This document shows, piece by piece, positions 43,196 to 55,385 of a stretch of DNA of 64,000 nt; position 1 is the first letter of the stretch, and every line of letters begins with the position of its first letter. Position numbers and translations under genes: made by a program. Origin of the DNA: Cynocephalus volans (lineage: Eukaryota > Chordata > Mammalia > Dermoptera > Cynocephalidae); NCBI RefSeq assembly GCF_027409185.1, contig NC_084464.1, positions 45,173,095-45,237,094 of the forward strand, in the 5' to 3' direction. The notes beneath the pieces were generated by a model. The model made no database searches and was not told the origin of the DNA. It saw nothing but the letters and a program-made list of their open reading frames with translations.

Positions 43196-43674
43196 GTGAG
43201 AGAAAAACTCCACCAGGAGTCAGAGAGGTAGGAGGGGAATGAAGAGAAGGTGGAGTTGTGGAAAGAGGGAAGGGCCTGAGTGGACCCCTGAGAGGGGGCA
43301 GGGTCCTGGCATGGCGCGGGACACAGAGCTGTGCTCATCTGCTTTCCCGAGGCCCTTCCACCCATCTGCTCACTGGGATCCTGCTGCAAGCAGTGCTCAG
43401 CTCTGCTTACCAGGCCCTGGACATGGCACTTCCAGCCCAAGTAGGTGGCCTGAATAGTGTCCTTTCCCCTTTGACAAGCTGGGTCCTTTTGATCCTTTCA
43501 GGGTCACGAAAGGCAGGACGTATCCTGCTGCTTAGGAAGTGCTGGAGGGCCTGGGAGGGCCTCTGGAGTGGGCAGGGGGCTGGGCATTTGCCATATTGGC
43601 AGCTACCCTGCCCAGAGGCCAGGCAAGGGGCAAGAGCCAGGGCAGGTGCCAACCCACCAACTACCCCAACATGC

Positions 43675-43835
43675 ACCCACTCCTCATTCATTCAACAATC
43701 TTTAAGTCGTTTGTTTGTTTGTTTGGCAGCTGACCGGTGAACATTCAACAATCTTAGTGAAAGCCTGTTGGAAATACAACTGTGAACAAGTCCCCACCCT
43801 TGTGGGGCTCACGTTCCAGCAGGGACTGATGGTTT
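43675..43835 (-). mobile_element. L2 LINE fragment with truncated SINE
   Basis: TCATTCATTCAACAATCTTT, then GTGAACAAGTCCCCACCCTT and GGGGCTCACGTTCCAGCAGG are reversed L2. Confidence 0.6.
43705..43739 (-). mobile_element. extremely truncated t-SINE
   Basis: GTTTGTTTGGCAGCTGACCGG is the reversed 3' end of a monomer, with CATTCAACAATCTT on both sides. Only about 35 bases were inserted. Confidence 0.6.
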
Positions 43836-44467
43836 GAGGGAGGCATGAGGGAGATTAGGATAGCAGGCTGCCACACACTGCGACACTGGCCTTCCTTCAG
43901 CTACTTTGCCCTGAGCCCCAACATACAGTGTGACGTTGGGCTTAGAGCAGCTTCAGAGACAGTGGGAACAGGCTGGACACTGTGAAGGGGCACGTGAGAT
44001 GTCCCTTGGCCTCAAGGAGGGTACTGAGGACCATGGGTTTCCCCAGGCTTTCCTCACCCCCCATCCCCTACCTCCCTCTCTTGGAAGCTGTTTCCATGGT
44101 CGACCATGTGCTGCCAGGAAGCTGTCAGTGGTTTCTAATGATTGGAAGCAACCCAGCTTCTCTCGAACCTGAGACAGGTCCTGATTTCCAGCCCTTCCCA
44201 CTCCCATGGGCCTCCTTCTTGACTGGGCTACATGCTTGACTTGGCCCCCTCCCTCCAAAAGCCCCTTCCTCTCCACAGACTTCACTGTCACCGTCAGGCA
44301 GGATGGGGCAGGGGTAGGTGCTTGGGGCCAGGCTCTGTGCTCTCTGGTCCCCAGTCTTCAGATCTGCACCATGAGTGCTGGCCTAATTTCTCTTGGTGTT
44401 CTCCAGGGCCTGTAACCTGTGAAGTCCCAGTTAGCACAGGAAGAGAGACCTGTTCTGAGTTGTCACC

Positions 44468-45012
44468 TGTGATGGTTTTAAAACACGGCCCCAACATTCT
44501 TTGGCACTCTTCCCATTGAGACATGGGATCTATGTTCCTCTCCTCCTGAATCTGGGAGGGTTATGAGTGTTTCCATCAATAAATTACGGTGGAAGTGATG
44601 CTATGTGATCACGGAGGCTAAGTCATCAAAGGCCACACAGCTTTCGCCTGCTTCTCTGAGGACACTTGGCTCTGTGAGCCAGCCTCCATGTGAAAAGTCC
44701 AGCTACCCTGAGATTACGAAGCTGGAGAAGCCACATGGAGTTGCTCTGATCCACAGCCCAAGCCAAGCTCCCAGCTGACAGCCAGCACCTCCTGCCAGCT
44801 GTAGGAGGGAGCATGAAGTCCAGCTGAGCCTTGCAGATGTCGCCAGCCCCAGACGACATCTGACTGCAGTCACAGAGAGAGCCCCAGAGAAAACCACCTA
44901 GCCAGGCCTTTCCCAAATTCCTGACCCACAGAACTTTGAGCAACATGAAACGGTGGCTGTTTCATACCCCTTAGTTTTGGATAATTTGTCATGTAGCAGT
45001 AATGATCGGAAC
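44468..45012 (+). mobile_element. MLT1-type LTR
   Basis: Starts TGTGATGGTTTTAAAACACGG and ends TTTTGGATAATTTGTCATG then CAGTAATGATCGGAACA, the weathered form of the MLT1 LTR end. Flanks show no clear target duplication. Confidence 0.6.
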
Positions 45013-46299
45013 ATTGCCCCAAAGCCTTCCCTGGTTCTTCTAGTCCCCTGCCTACCACATCTCCCAGGCTGATCCCCTCCTGAACTGGAACCCAAAGTTG
45101 GGAGATGGCTCCCTGGGCTCTGAAAATGCAAGGGGGGATCTGGGACAAGCCACCCATTATTCCTCCAGCCCCCAGGGGTAAAAAGGAGGTGTTTGGCCCA
45201 CCCTGATGGCAGCAGTCAAGCACCTGACAGATGAGCTGTTGGTCTCTACTGTTTGGCCAGGACGAAGATGTCCCTGGTGTCCACCCCTGTACCCATGCTG
45301 GCCCTCAGCCAGGCCCTGCCCCCAGCACCTAGTACCCAATGTCTTTAAGGCCTGCCCTCCTATCCCCAGTCTGTTGGTGAGAGGGCTGGAGCTGGCTGAG
45401 GACTGGATAAGCCCATCACCAGGGCTCAGAGCCGCGGGAAGATGAGGACTTGAACTTGGCTGGGCTTGGAGTCGGTACTAGAAACACTGACCAGTATGGG
45501 GAGGGTACATCAGAGGGAGGCTGGCGATGTGGGTGCTCTAGGGAGGGGATGGAACGTCTGCAGTTGATGGAGGCAGATGTTTCCCTGTCTACTTTTGGTA
45601 CCACTCGAATGTTCCCTGTGACTGTGAAACCTGTTCCAAATACATACATACATGTTTACGTGAATACATAGATAAATAACAGCAAAAACAGTCATCTCTG
45701 AGGGAGGGAACTGCTGCATCCTAGCAGTGGCCTGTAAGTGGGGAGGCTGAGGGCGTGGGAGGAAGTTGCGGCAGATGCTGGGGGTCCTGCCGGCATCCCC
45801 TTGTTTTTCCTCCCCACTAATGAAGGCTATTCACTGAGGTCTTTGGCAACTCTGTGCCCAAAGGCCTTTCTTCTGGCTGTGGCAGGGTCAGAGGCACAGG
45901 GCAGGGCAGAGGTGCCAGGGAGTTAAAGCCCCAGAAGCAGCCCTCAAGCAGTGGTGACCAGAAGCTGGTGGATAAACACCCTCGCTTGGGTTGACTCTGA
46001 GGTGCATTCTCAGCCGGCTCCCCCAGCTCCCCAGGGGTACAGGGCTCTAGTTGCCCACCGTGGTCACCAGTCAGACAATTCGTCCATTACTGCACCTTTC
46101 TCTTCCCTGCTTCATGTCTCCTCTCCTCCACTGGTGTTTACTGTGGCCACCTCCATTCAGGTACATGTCCTTTGCCTCAGGGTCTGCATTGAGATACCAA
46201 GATGAATCTTCAACGACCTTATAATCAGACAGGGGAGGTGAAATCAATAGAGTTATGCTGACAGAATACCAGTAAGAGAGGACATATACTACATTAGCA
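45013..46299. other. intergenic, nothing recognised
   Basis: Unique-looking sequence without a supported gene. ATACATACATACATG near 45,642 is a short microsatellite. Confidence 0.5.
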
Positions 46300-46485
46300 A
46301 TGACATCTAGCCTCTGTTAAGTACTGGCTCAGTGCTAGGGATGGGTGGTAGGGTTCCAAATGGGAACTCTCTTTGGATACTCACCAGGTCCTCTACAGTT
46401 GCTACATCATTATCCCCATTTGACAGATAAGGAAGCTGAGGTTTAGGGAAGTCTTTGTACAAGGTGAAGAGCCAGGAAGTGGCAG
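46300..46485 (+). mobile_element. MIR SINE
   Basis: ATTATCCCCATTTGACAGAT, AAGGAAGCTGAGGTTTAGGG and AGCCAGGAAGTGGCAGG follow MIR. Confidence 0.7.
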
Positions 46486-46639
46486 GTTGGCCTGGAGAGC
46501 CGGGGCCCCAAACAGGGGTGGTCCCTGTGTGCTGACTGCCCTGGAGAACAAGAAGGAGAGAGGCCGGAGGTCCTCGGCATGACTTCTCAGGAAGGGGAAC
46601 ATTTAAGACGTGGGAAGGTGGAGAGTCCTGGGAGGGCCT

Positions 46640-46770
46640 TGGGCCTCCGTTTTCTCCTTTATCAAGTGGGCATAATAATAGTGCCCCTCCATAGGGCCAT
46701 TTGGGGATTAAGTGAGTTAATATAAAGAGCCTGTAGTAAGTGTTCAAAAATGCTAATTATTATTTGGCTC
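46640..46770 (-). mobile_element. MIR SINE 5' half
   Basis: CTCCTTTATCAAGTGGGCAT, AATAATAGTGCCCC and TTAAGTGAGTTAATATAAAG are reversed MIR. Confidence 0.65.
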
Positions 46771-47469
46771 TGATTATTATTGGAGCAGTTTGAGCTGTTG
46801 GGTGTGGTCCTGGTTGAAGTCTGAACAGGTTCCAGCGGCAACCTTCCAGCTCCCACTCCCAGCACCCAGGCCCTGAAGGGACAGAACTGGAAAGGCCAAA
46901 AGAAGTTAATTAGTCTGGAGCCCCTGAATTTGGGATTTTACTTAAGCAGCCTGGCATATTCCTCTTTTAAAGCACTCCACAGCTTCTGCCACTCAATCCC
47001 TGCATCTCCATTCCCAACAACCTGGAAGTCCTCCCTACTATCTAACCTCTTTTCCTCCTGCTGTGCGTTTTATCTGTGAGGACAAAGGGAGAGCTAATGC
47101 ATTGCAGTGATTGGCACTGGAGTCTGCTGGAATCACGGCAGAAAGACCCTCCCTGGGTGCAGAGATCCACCTGGCTCAGGATGAAGGGAGCAGGCTGAAG
47201 CCCCCACTGGAAGGTGGAGTCAGAGGAAAGACCTACATGGCAGCTGTCGGTGGAGGCTGGAGACACAGGCCTTGGTGGGGTCCCTGTCCCAACTTTGAGG
47301 CTCCTCCCAGCCACTGCCGAGGAGGCATTTGGGGCAAGATCTGTGAGGGCAAAGGAAAGGGACAGTCATCTGCCGAGCTGCCCTGCCTTTGTCTGGGCAT
47401 AACTTCTGAAGGAAGAACTTCTCCTCCCAGATTCCCTGTCTGTGAACCTTCTGCAAGATGGAGGTGAAG

Positions 47470-47600
47470 CCTGCTGCCTCTGGGGTCAGGCAGACCAGAG
47501 TCTGAGTCTCAGCTCTGACACTATTAGCTTGTGACATTGAGCAAATCACTTCACCCCCCTGAGCTTTCCTTCCGTGAACAATGAGGATGGCTTACTAGCT
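47470..47600 (-). mobile_element. MIR SINE
   Basis: GTCTGAGTCTCAGCTCTGAC, GTGACATTGAGCAAATCACT and CCCCTGAGCTTTCCTTCC are reversed MIR. Confidence 0.65.
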
Positions 47601-47669
47601 GTACAACCTTCACCATCTCATCAAATAGCTGAGTATCCATTTCTCGTCTGCAGAACAGGAGTGATCCAT

Positions 47670-47760
47670 TGGCTGTTTGATCACTGGCAAGTCCCATCAC
47701 TTCTGTGAGCCTCAGTTTCCTCATCTGCAAAATGAGGACTGGGATGAGTTAAGACTGGGT
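47670..47760 (-). mobile_element. MIR SINE fragment
   Basis: GCCTCAGTTTCCTCATCTGC with AAAATGAGGACTGGGATGAG is the reversed MIR core. Confidence 0.65.
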
Positions 47761-48784
47761 GCACGAATACAGCCCTAGCACTACCTGGGGTGGGCAACAG
47801 GCATTGGTGATGGTTGGTTATTATGATTGCCTCTTTCTGAACCCTCCCCAAGTGCTTTGCCTTGGGCAGCCTTCCTCTCTGTTCCACCAGCCAACCCTGG
47901 ACAAACACAGAGGGCTGCCTGATGTGCCACGGCCACTCCTGGGAGTACAGAATGATGGTAAGGCCAACCAAAGGAAGGAGCTGCTGAGGTTCAGCCTGGC
48001 CCAGCCCATGTTTGTCAAATGCCTGCAGGCGTCAGGAGCTGGGTTGGGCTGGGGGCCATGACAACCAGCGGTCCTTAGGCCCCCAGAGAGTCCTCATCCT
48101 CATGCCCCTGCTTTGGCTGGAAGGGGGAAAGGAGATGGTCCCAATGTCCTTCAGGATTGGTCCATGCCTGGACTAAGGCTGAGTGAGGGCAGTGCCTGGC
48201 AGGAATCCACCTCTGTCCTCTGGGAACACACCCTTGGGGTCTTGAGGAAGCTGTCCACAGGACCCTCCCATCCCTGGAGCCCCTCTCAGGGACCCCGTTC
48301 TATTGCTTCCTGCAGCAAAGTGACAAGGTTTCCAACGTTACCTGTGAAATGGGCCCAGCACAGGGCTGGCACACAGCAGGTGCCCACTAAGCATTTGTGG
48401 GATGAATGATTGATTGGAGACACATAGAGGAAAAAGCAGAGGCTGTGGACTGGCCCTCAGCCTGCCCTGAGTTCCTCCTTAGACCCTTCTAGGCTCCTCC
48501 TCCCTCTCCACAGGGAAATGGAAATTAAAGTCCCCAGGAATACTCTCAACCAAGGAGGGCAGGGGTTAGTAGATAAATACCCTCTCCCTGCCCCAGCTCC
48601 CTGGTCCCTCGGTGGGACAATCCGAATGTGCTCTGCACAGTCCTTGAGAGTGTTGCCAGCAGGGTCCAGCCCCAGGTACCCACTGGGCTTCTGCTTCCTG
48701 GGATCTTCTCACATATAATCTACTACCCCCAAGGCCTGGCCTCAGGGTCTGCTTTAGGGGAACCCAAATAAAGCCAGGATCCCA

Positions 48785-48870
48785 GCTTTTCCCCTACCTG
48801 CCGTCTGACTTTGAGCAACTTATACAGTTAACCTTTCTGAACCTTGATTTCCTCACCTGTCAACCATATC
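48785..48870 (-). mobile_element. MIR SINE fragment
   Basis: CTGACTTTGAGCAACTTATA and GATTTCCTCACCTGTCAACC match the reversed core. Confidence 0.5.
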
Positions 48871-49054
48871 CATGGTGCCTACTCTCCACAGTGGTGAGAA
48901 TAACATCACCTGGGAGGGTGAAAAGCAGTCAGTGGGCTGGAAAGCACCTGGCTGGAACTTCCTTTGGAATTGCTCTCCCTGTGGCTACAAGCCCTGCCTG
49001 GCCCCAGCCCTGTCTCGCCCCGGCCCCTCCTGCTCCACTGCAGCGGCACTGCTT

Positions 49055-49570
49055 GCTCCTTTCAGGTACATACTCACTTGTTCCTTCCTGCCACAGGGCC
49101 TTTGCACACTCCATTCCCTCTGCCTGGAGTGTCAGTTCAAGTGTCACTTCTTCGGGGAAGCCCACCTCCTCTTACCCTTCCCCCCCAGCCTCCCTGGGGG
49201 AGCTCCAGTCTTGTGTCACCACACCCCACTCTTCCACAGCACACGGCAAAGTTGCAATATACTGTAATTTATTTTATTTTATTTTTTAATTTTTTGTCTT
49301 TTTCGTGACCGGCACTCAGCCAGTGAGTGCACTGATCCGAACCCGCGGCAGGAGCGTCGCTGCGCTCCCAGCGCCGCACTCTCCCGAGTGCGCCACGGCT
49401 TGGCCCTGCAATATACTGTAATTTAGGGAAGTGATTCAGATCTGCATGTGAACTTGAATTCCAAGAGGGCAGAACTTTGTCTATTTGGGGTCACTACTGT
49501 ACCCCAGCACCTGCACAGTGGCCAGCACACAACAAAGACTCAATAAATATTTGTCAAGTGGCTGAATGCA
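49055..49570 (+). mobile_element. L2 LINE 3' part, split by a young t-SINE
   Basis: CACAGGGCCTTTGCACACTC, TTCAAGTGTCACTTCTTCGG and ACTCAATAAATATTTGTCAA are consecutive L2 3' landmarks. Confidence 0.78.
49272..49406 (-). mobile_element. young GC-rich t-SINE inside L2
   Basis: CCGAACCCGCGGCAGGAGCG and CGCACTCTCCCGAGTGCGCC are reversed arms of the GC-rich subtype. The 19-base flank TGCAATATACTGTAATTTA is perfectly duplicated. Confidence 0.92.
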
Positions 49571-51384
49571 GCCCTCCTCACCAGCCTGCTTGCCTCAAAA
49601 GTCTGAGACTGGGTTTGGGTTTGTTCACTGCAGACTGGAGAGCCCATTCTTGAGATAAGCCCACCCAGCTTTGAAGGCCCAGACATGGAGGATTTTTGCA
49701 GCATCTGGGCCTCAGAGGGCAGCACTTCGCTCAGCACATTGGGATGCTTCTGAGCACCCTGGCTGCCTCAGTGTGTCAAGTGGGGTGGGGGCTGTGCTCT
49801 ACCAGGCCTCAGTAAGGCCCCCTCTGTTCCTCTCAGACTGGCCCAGGAGATGGGTGGGAATGTGGGAGGAAGAGGCTGATCGCTCAGTCCAGGCCGGCTG
49901 TTCTCCATCTGGCCAGCTGCCTCCCCCGCTGCCCCAGGACAAGGGCCCCAGTGTCTGCTCAGCTCCTGGGCAAACAGCAGGCCTTTTTCTCCCTCCCTGC
50001 TCTGGAGCACTTTGGCTGTGACCCCTCCCTGCCCCCTCAGAAGGGCAAGATACATCCCTTGATGCACAACCTCTTCCTTCTGAATGATCCAGAAACAGAG
50101 GCTGACAATCCCTGTGTGGGAGCAGATCCTGTTTGACGGTGAACCCCGACACTGCGGCCGTTCCTAGCTTCGGTCAGGCAGACTGGGCCAGGACTGGCTG
50201 GAAGGGCCTCAGTCCTGCCAAGGCGGGTGTGGGGTGTAGCTGGAGGCCAGGGCCCAGCCCAGGTGGGCTTGACGTCATCCTTTTGGTCTCCAGTCAGACG
50301 AAGCCTGCTCCTGCCTGGCCCTGCCCTGGGGAAATTTTCTATGCTGTTGCCTTTCCCAGTAGGGTCACAGGGCTGATGCTCCCCGCTTCTAGCCCACCTT
50401 TCTTGCTGGCAGGGGAGGTGCTGAGGCCTGGGCATCTCACAGAGGCCTGGCCACCTCCCCCCATGGTGCAGTGTTCTCCTCCAGAGTCTGCAGAGAGAAA
50501 GGACAGCCAGAGGCCCCATCTCCTTGGGAAATTCTGCCAGGATGCTGACCTGGGCATCAGGATGGGGTAATCAGCTTCCACTGTAATCCCCTACCCCAGT
50601 TCAGACTCAGAACTCAGGGAGGTTGGCAGCTCAGACCAGCCCCCCAAACTTCCTCCTCCTGGCCAGTGGGTGGAATAGGCTCTCCGTATCTGATTATTCA
50701 ACTGGGGAGGGGACTTGGAGGTCTGATTTCTGGAGATCTTGATAAATTCTTCTGCCTTGTATGTGTCCCATCCTTGGTCATACACATAAAACAGAATTCC
50801 ACTATTAGATTATCATTTCTTTAGAGCTACAAACACTTCCCCGTTTTGAGAATCCTTAGGACTAGGCAAATGATGACAGTTACAGAGAACATTTGCTGAC
50901 TGAGCTAAGTGCTTTACAAAGTAGTTACTTTTGCTAGATATTTCCATTCACCCCTCCAGATCTACTGTCTACTCTTCTGCACTTGCTCCATGCCCAAGAG
51001 GTTGACCTTAGTGGCCTGAATGACCCAGTTCCCTTGCCCTCTGGTTTCACTTTAGGTTGTGCCAATGGGAAGCACTGGTAGGAGACTGGAGGGCAGAGGA
51101 GAGAGAGGTGAGGGTATTTTTTCCATCAGCTCTCCCTGCTAAGCCGAGGCTGGCAGTGGCTAGGCCTTGCTCTCTGGAAAGCCACACAGCCCTCCTCGGC
51201 CTCTTTGGGCCTGCGTGGTAACTAACAGCTTCTTGCAGTTTCTAGATCTAGAGTGCTGCACTACCCTTGGTGGCTCCTTAACTCTGTCCACACCTCTGTA
51301 AGTTGATCCATTTATTAACCTCTCTTTACTTATCTGCTGGGGATGTGTTGCCAGTTTCTTGCCAGGACTTGACTAATATAGCTC
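49571..51384. other. non-repeat intergenic DNA with a CRE
   Basis: Relatively repeat-free compared with its surroundings. It holds the full CRE at 50,270 and no supported gene. Confidence 0.5.
50270..50277. promoter_or_regulatory. full palindromic CRE
   Basis: TGACGTCA, the complete CREB/ATF site, lies in non-repeat sequence about 8 kb upstream of ITPR3. Such CpG-containing octamers decay quickly when they are not maintained. Confidence 0.4.
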
Positions 51385-51485
51385 TATATTCTTATTTTAT
51401 ACACAAGGAAACTGAGACCCAGAGAAGTTGGTAGCTTCTCTATCTAGATAGTAGGTGGTCAGAGCTAGGACTCCAGTGGTTTTGT
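51385..51485 (+). mobile_element. MIR SINE fragment
   Basis: ATACACAAGGAAACTGAGAC and GGTGGTCAGAGCTAGGACTC follow MIR. Confidence 0.6.
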
Positions 51486-52946
51486 TCCAGAACTTGCTTT
51501 TCACTGTGTTCGTGAAGGTGTCCTGGGAGAGAGTGACCTTAGGGGAGAGGCAGAGGGGATGCCTGGTGAGGGGGCATCAGCCAGGGAGGACCTGGAGTAC
51601 AGGCCACCTGGTTTCAGCACTCCAGAACCAGAGGGCTTCTCTCCAAAAAAGGCCAAAATTAGAAGGGGCAAGATCAGGCTTTCTTCTGTGACCAGTGGGA
51701 ATCCTCTCAGCAGATTGCTTTCGTCTCTTGCTTCACCAGACCAGGACCACGTGTTAGAGTTAGCTGGCTGCACTCTTACAGTCCATTTCCCCTCCAGTCT
51801 CTTGCATGAGGTAGGTGGTCAGCAAATGCCTGAAATAAACAGATATGGCATTGATGACTGTGGTGTGGGGGTGGGGCAGAAGGAATACACAACAGGCTCT
51901 GTCTCCTGTCTAGCCTTCCCAAGAGGCTGAGTGGGTAAGTTCATCTGAGTGTGTGGATGACCGTAGATGAGTGAAAGTGTTTGTGTGTGAGTGTGAGAGT
52001 GTGTGAGGGACAAAGTGTGTGTTTGAGCATGCGTGAAGGCTCTGGGGCAGGCAGCCTGCACGCTCTCACTCTCCCTGGTTGTGGCTTAGTGGTTACCGTG
52101 GGCTGGGTGCCCGCCCAGGGCAGCTTATGGCATGGGGAAGGAATTCTCTGGGAACCCCAGCGGGCCTGGGCTGACGCCCCACCCACGGCGGGTGACCTAG
52201 CTGGGTGGCTGCTGCACTGACTCAGCTCTTCTGGCCCAGCCTCACCCCACTCCTGGCCCTGCTGCCGTCTCAGGAGTGAGGGGCAGAGGAATCCCTTCAG
52301 AACTCCCTGTTATCTGCCCCAAACCACGAGACTGTCCGCCTGCTCAACCAGCATGAACAGTGCATTCCTACCTCTCCAGTCATAGTCAGGGAGGGCTAGT
52401 AAGAGCTAAAGAGCAGTCAGAGCCAAGGGTGAAATCTGGGAAGGTGATGTAAACCCTGTTTGCAAGGAGGGCCCTGAAACCCAGAGAGGTCTGTGCCTTG
52501 TGCAAAGTCACACAGCAGAGCTGGGAGAAGTCTCCAGGAACTGGCGGGGTGGAAGGGGAGGGGACACTGGTAGAGGAATCCTAGGGTTCAGAGTTGGTAG
52601 GCTCTCCCCATGTTTCAATCCTCCCTCCCCTCCCGTGTTCCCTTCTGAGTCCGGGGAGAAGGTCTGAGCCCTGCCACCCTTCTTCCTCTTGCCTCCTCAG
52701 GCCCAGTCTGGACTTAGAGCACTCAAGGTAAGTTTGCTGGGGGTCTTCCTGCTTGTGCTTAGAACTTGGGGCTGAGGCTTTGAACATCTTTATTTGTATT
52801 TGTTTTTTGTTATGGGTTACACTCCACATTGCCTGAAATTCAAAAGTTTTAAAAAGAGATATAGTGAATAGTAATCCCTTCACCCAGTCCCTGTGCCTCA
52901 GTTTCCCACGTAAAGGCCCCTGCCCTCACTGGCTTCCTGGAAATCC
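51486..52946. other. intergenic, nothing recognised
   Basis: Contains the TG-rich stretch. GCTGACTCAGC-type and TGACTCAG motifs near 52,218 could bind AP-1. No gene seen. Confidence 0.45.
51940..52032 (+). repeat. degenerate (TG)n stretch
   Basis: GTGTGTGGATG, GTTTGTGTGTGAGTGTGAGA and AAGTGTGTGTTTGAG form a decayed TG repeat. Confidence 0.75.
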
Positions 52947-52956
52947 TGAGTTTGTG

Positions 52957-52960
<4 letters not shown>

Positions 52961-52987
<27 letters not shown>

Positions 52988-53135
52988 GACCGGTAAGGGG
53001 ATCTTAACCCTTGACTTGGTGTTGTCAGCACCACACTCAGCCAGTGAGCGAACCGGCCATCCATATATGGGATCCGAACCGGGGCCTTGGTGTTATCAGC
53101 ACCGCACTCTCCCGAGTGAGCCACGGGCCGGCCCT
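52961..53135 (-). mobile_element. t-SINE dimer
   Basis: Two reversed units are joined at CGGCCATCCATATATGG. TGAGTTTGTGGTTT and TGAGTTTGTGATTT flank it. Confidence 0.9.
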
Positions 53136-53519
53136 TGAGTTTGTGATTTCTAACCAGAGCTTCCCATCCCGTTTTCCCTCTGGGAGAGGCTCCCTTGGGA
53201 TGTGGAGCTGGTGTGTGCTGGGAGAGGCGCAGCCATTGAGGTTGGGGCCTGGGCCAGGCAGACTGGTTGCCGTGGGGATGGTGGTGACCTCCTTCCTCGT
53301 CCTGAACCTGGCCTTAGTTTACCACCACTCAAACCTCTCAGGAGAGGTGGGGCCCATTGGTTCTCCTTCCCAATGTCTTAGAGCATCCCTGGAAGCTCCC
53401 CACCCCCACCCAAGGACCCAGGTGCCTGTCACCCCAAGCTGGGGCTCCCACAGTCTCCCTGTGTATTTTTCTCCTGGTATAATTTATATTCTTTCCCCAC
53501 TGTCTTTCTCTTTGACAGT

Positions 53520-53625
53520 TCAAACCACACAGATTTATTAAGCACTTACTATGTGCCTGGCCTGGAGACTCAAAGTGGAGTGGACACAGCCTCTTCCATC
53601 CAGGAGCTCACAGTCTACTGGAGGA
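53520..53625 (-). mobile_element. L2 LINE fragment
   Basis: GATTTATTAAGCACTTACTA, TGTGCCTGGCCTGGAGAC and AGGAGCTCACAGTCTACTGG are the reversed L2 3' end. Confidence 0.6.
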
Positions 53626-53805
53626 GGCCAAAAAGAAGATAGATCATTACAATCCAAGATGGCACACGATATGTTCTCTGATAGTGGGGGAATAAAGAAA
53701 TTGGCTGTTAAAAAGTCTGACAATACCAAGTGCTGGTGAGGACATGGTTCAGTGGGCACAGTCCCACATGGCTGGCAAGAGGCTAAGTTAGAATAGTCAA
53801 GTTGG

Positions 53806-53982
53806 GGGCCAGCCCATGGCTCACTTGGGAGAGTGTGGTGCTGATAACGCCAAGACCAAGGGTTCAGATCCCGATATAGGGATGGCCAGTTTGCTCACTT
53901 GGGAGAGCATGGTGCTGACAACATCAAGCCAAGGGTTAAGATCTCCTTACCAGTCATCTTTTGAAGAAAAAAAAAAAAAAAA
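53806..53982 (+). mobile_element. t-SINE dimer inside old L1
   Basis: The two units are joined at TATAGGGATGGCCAGTTTGC. GTCAAGTTGG and GCCAAGTTGG flank it. Confidence 0.9.
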
Positions 53983-54097
53983 GCCAAGTTGGAGAACAAT
54001 TTGACAGCTCCTACAGAGTTGTGATGCTCTCTCCCTATGATCCAGCAATTCTGCTTTCTAAGTTTTTACTCTAGAGCAGGGTTTTCCAAAATTTTTT

Positions 54098-54142
54098 ACT
54101 TATTTGTTTGTTTGCTTGGCAGCTGGTTGGTATGGGAATCTG
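54098..54142 (-). mobile_element. truncated t-SINE
   Basis: GTTTGCTTGGCAGCTGGTTGG and GGGAATCTGAA are a reversed 3' end only. Confidence 0.6.
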
Positions 54143-54756
54143 AAGTTTTCTCAAACTTTTTGACAGCCTCAATGAGAAATACACTGTGACCCAGAACACA
54201 AATGCCCTACATCCATGACAGACAACTTTCACCCTAATAGTTACCCTGATGATGTGTGACACATATTGGTATTTTCCAATCAATTTTGAGTTTTAAAAAT
54301 GTTGATCTTCACCCACTAAATTGATTTCATAACCCATTAAGGGCCTCAATCCATAGTTAGAACAACACTACCCTGTACACAAGGAGATGAAAATGTGTAC
54401 TGCAACACTGTTGTAATAGCGGAAACTTAGGTCTTTACCTAAGACCTGTCACCAACAAAATGGATAAGCAAATTGTAATGTGGTCAGTAAATGGACTATC
54501 ACACAGTAGCTACATGTATCAAAGGATGTACATGGGGTGACGCCATTTATATAAAATGTATGACCCTGCAAAGTGATATAATGCATTGTTTATGGACACC
54601 AACATATGTAGTACAAGCATAAAAACCTGCATGAAATGATATCTACTCAAATCAGGATAGTGGAAGGAGAGGGAAGGGAAAGTAGTTGGGAAGGGTGCAT
54701 AAGGAACTTCAACTGAATTTTTAAGGTTTAGTCCTGAAAAAATAAAAATGAGAGGC

Positions 54757-54840
54757 GGCCAGCCAATTAGCTCAGATGGTCAGAGCATGGTGCTGATAAC
54801 ACCAAGGTCAAGAGTTTGATCTCTGTACTGGCCAGTTGCC
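54757..54840 (+). mobile_element. t-SINE monomer with expanded tail
   Basis: GCCAATTAGCTCAGATGGTC and AGAGTTTGATCTCTGTAC mark the arms. The tail became the following microsatellite. Confidence 0.85.
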
Positions 54841-54967
54841 AATAAATAAAATAAAATAAAATAAAATAAAATAAAATAAAATAAAATAAAATAAAATAAA
54901 ATAAAATAAAATAAAATAATAAAATAAATAAAATAAAATTAAATAAAATAAATAAAATAAAATAAAT
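54841..54967 (+). repeat. (AAAAT)n microsatellite from a SINE tail
   Basis: About 125 bases of AAAATAAAAT units follow the t-SINE without a gap. Confidence 0.95.
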
Positions 54968-55279
54968 TGGAGCCACATTTTCCAAAATACGAAGATTTGA
55001 CAAAGCTGGAGGAAAGGTACAGGACATTCATTACATTTTAATCTGATATTTTGTAATAATACTTAAAGATTAGTGCTCCAGTACTTCAGGGAAGGCGACT
55101 TTATTTTGACCATGGGAAATAGAAAAGAGGAAGTGGTAGAGGGAGCCCCAGCAGCCCAGGCACAGGGCTGAGTGGATGAGGTCCTGGGGAAATGAGAATG
55201 ATACAATGAGTCCTTCCTCCCTGGGGATGCTGTGTTGTTGGGGGCTCACACTTCCCTCATGTGTTGGGACACTCTCCCT

Positions 55280-55385
55280 ATTTAACAGATGAGGAAACCG
55301 AGGCTGAGAGAACTGCCCTCAGAAAGTGGCAGGGCTGGGGCTGGAACCCAGGCCTATACGAGCCAGAACCTTTGCTCTTGACCAG
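55280..55385 (+). mobile_element. MIR SINE
   Basis: TATTTAACAGATGAGGAAAC, CGAGGCTGAGAGAACTGCC and GGCTGGAACCCAGGCC follow MIR. Confidence 0.7.

Larger units (their letters stand above)
53690..54755 (+). mobile_element. old L1M 3' part
   Basis: ATGATCCAGCAATTCTGCTT, later ACAAAATGGATAAGCAAATT and GGACTATCACACAGTAGC, follow the ORF2-end pattern of old L1. It is split by a t-SINE dimer at 53,806 and a further SINE fragment near 54,100. Part of 54,150-54,360 may be a hAT-type element. Confidence 0.55.

Noticed and set aside
38319-46300. LINC00336 orthologue
   Set aside because: Human synteny suggests it, but I cannot recognise any exon, so it is not annotated.
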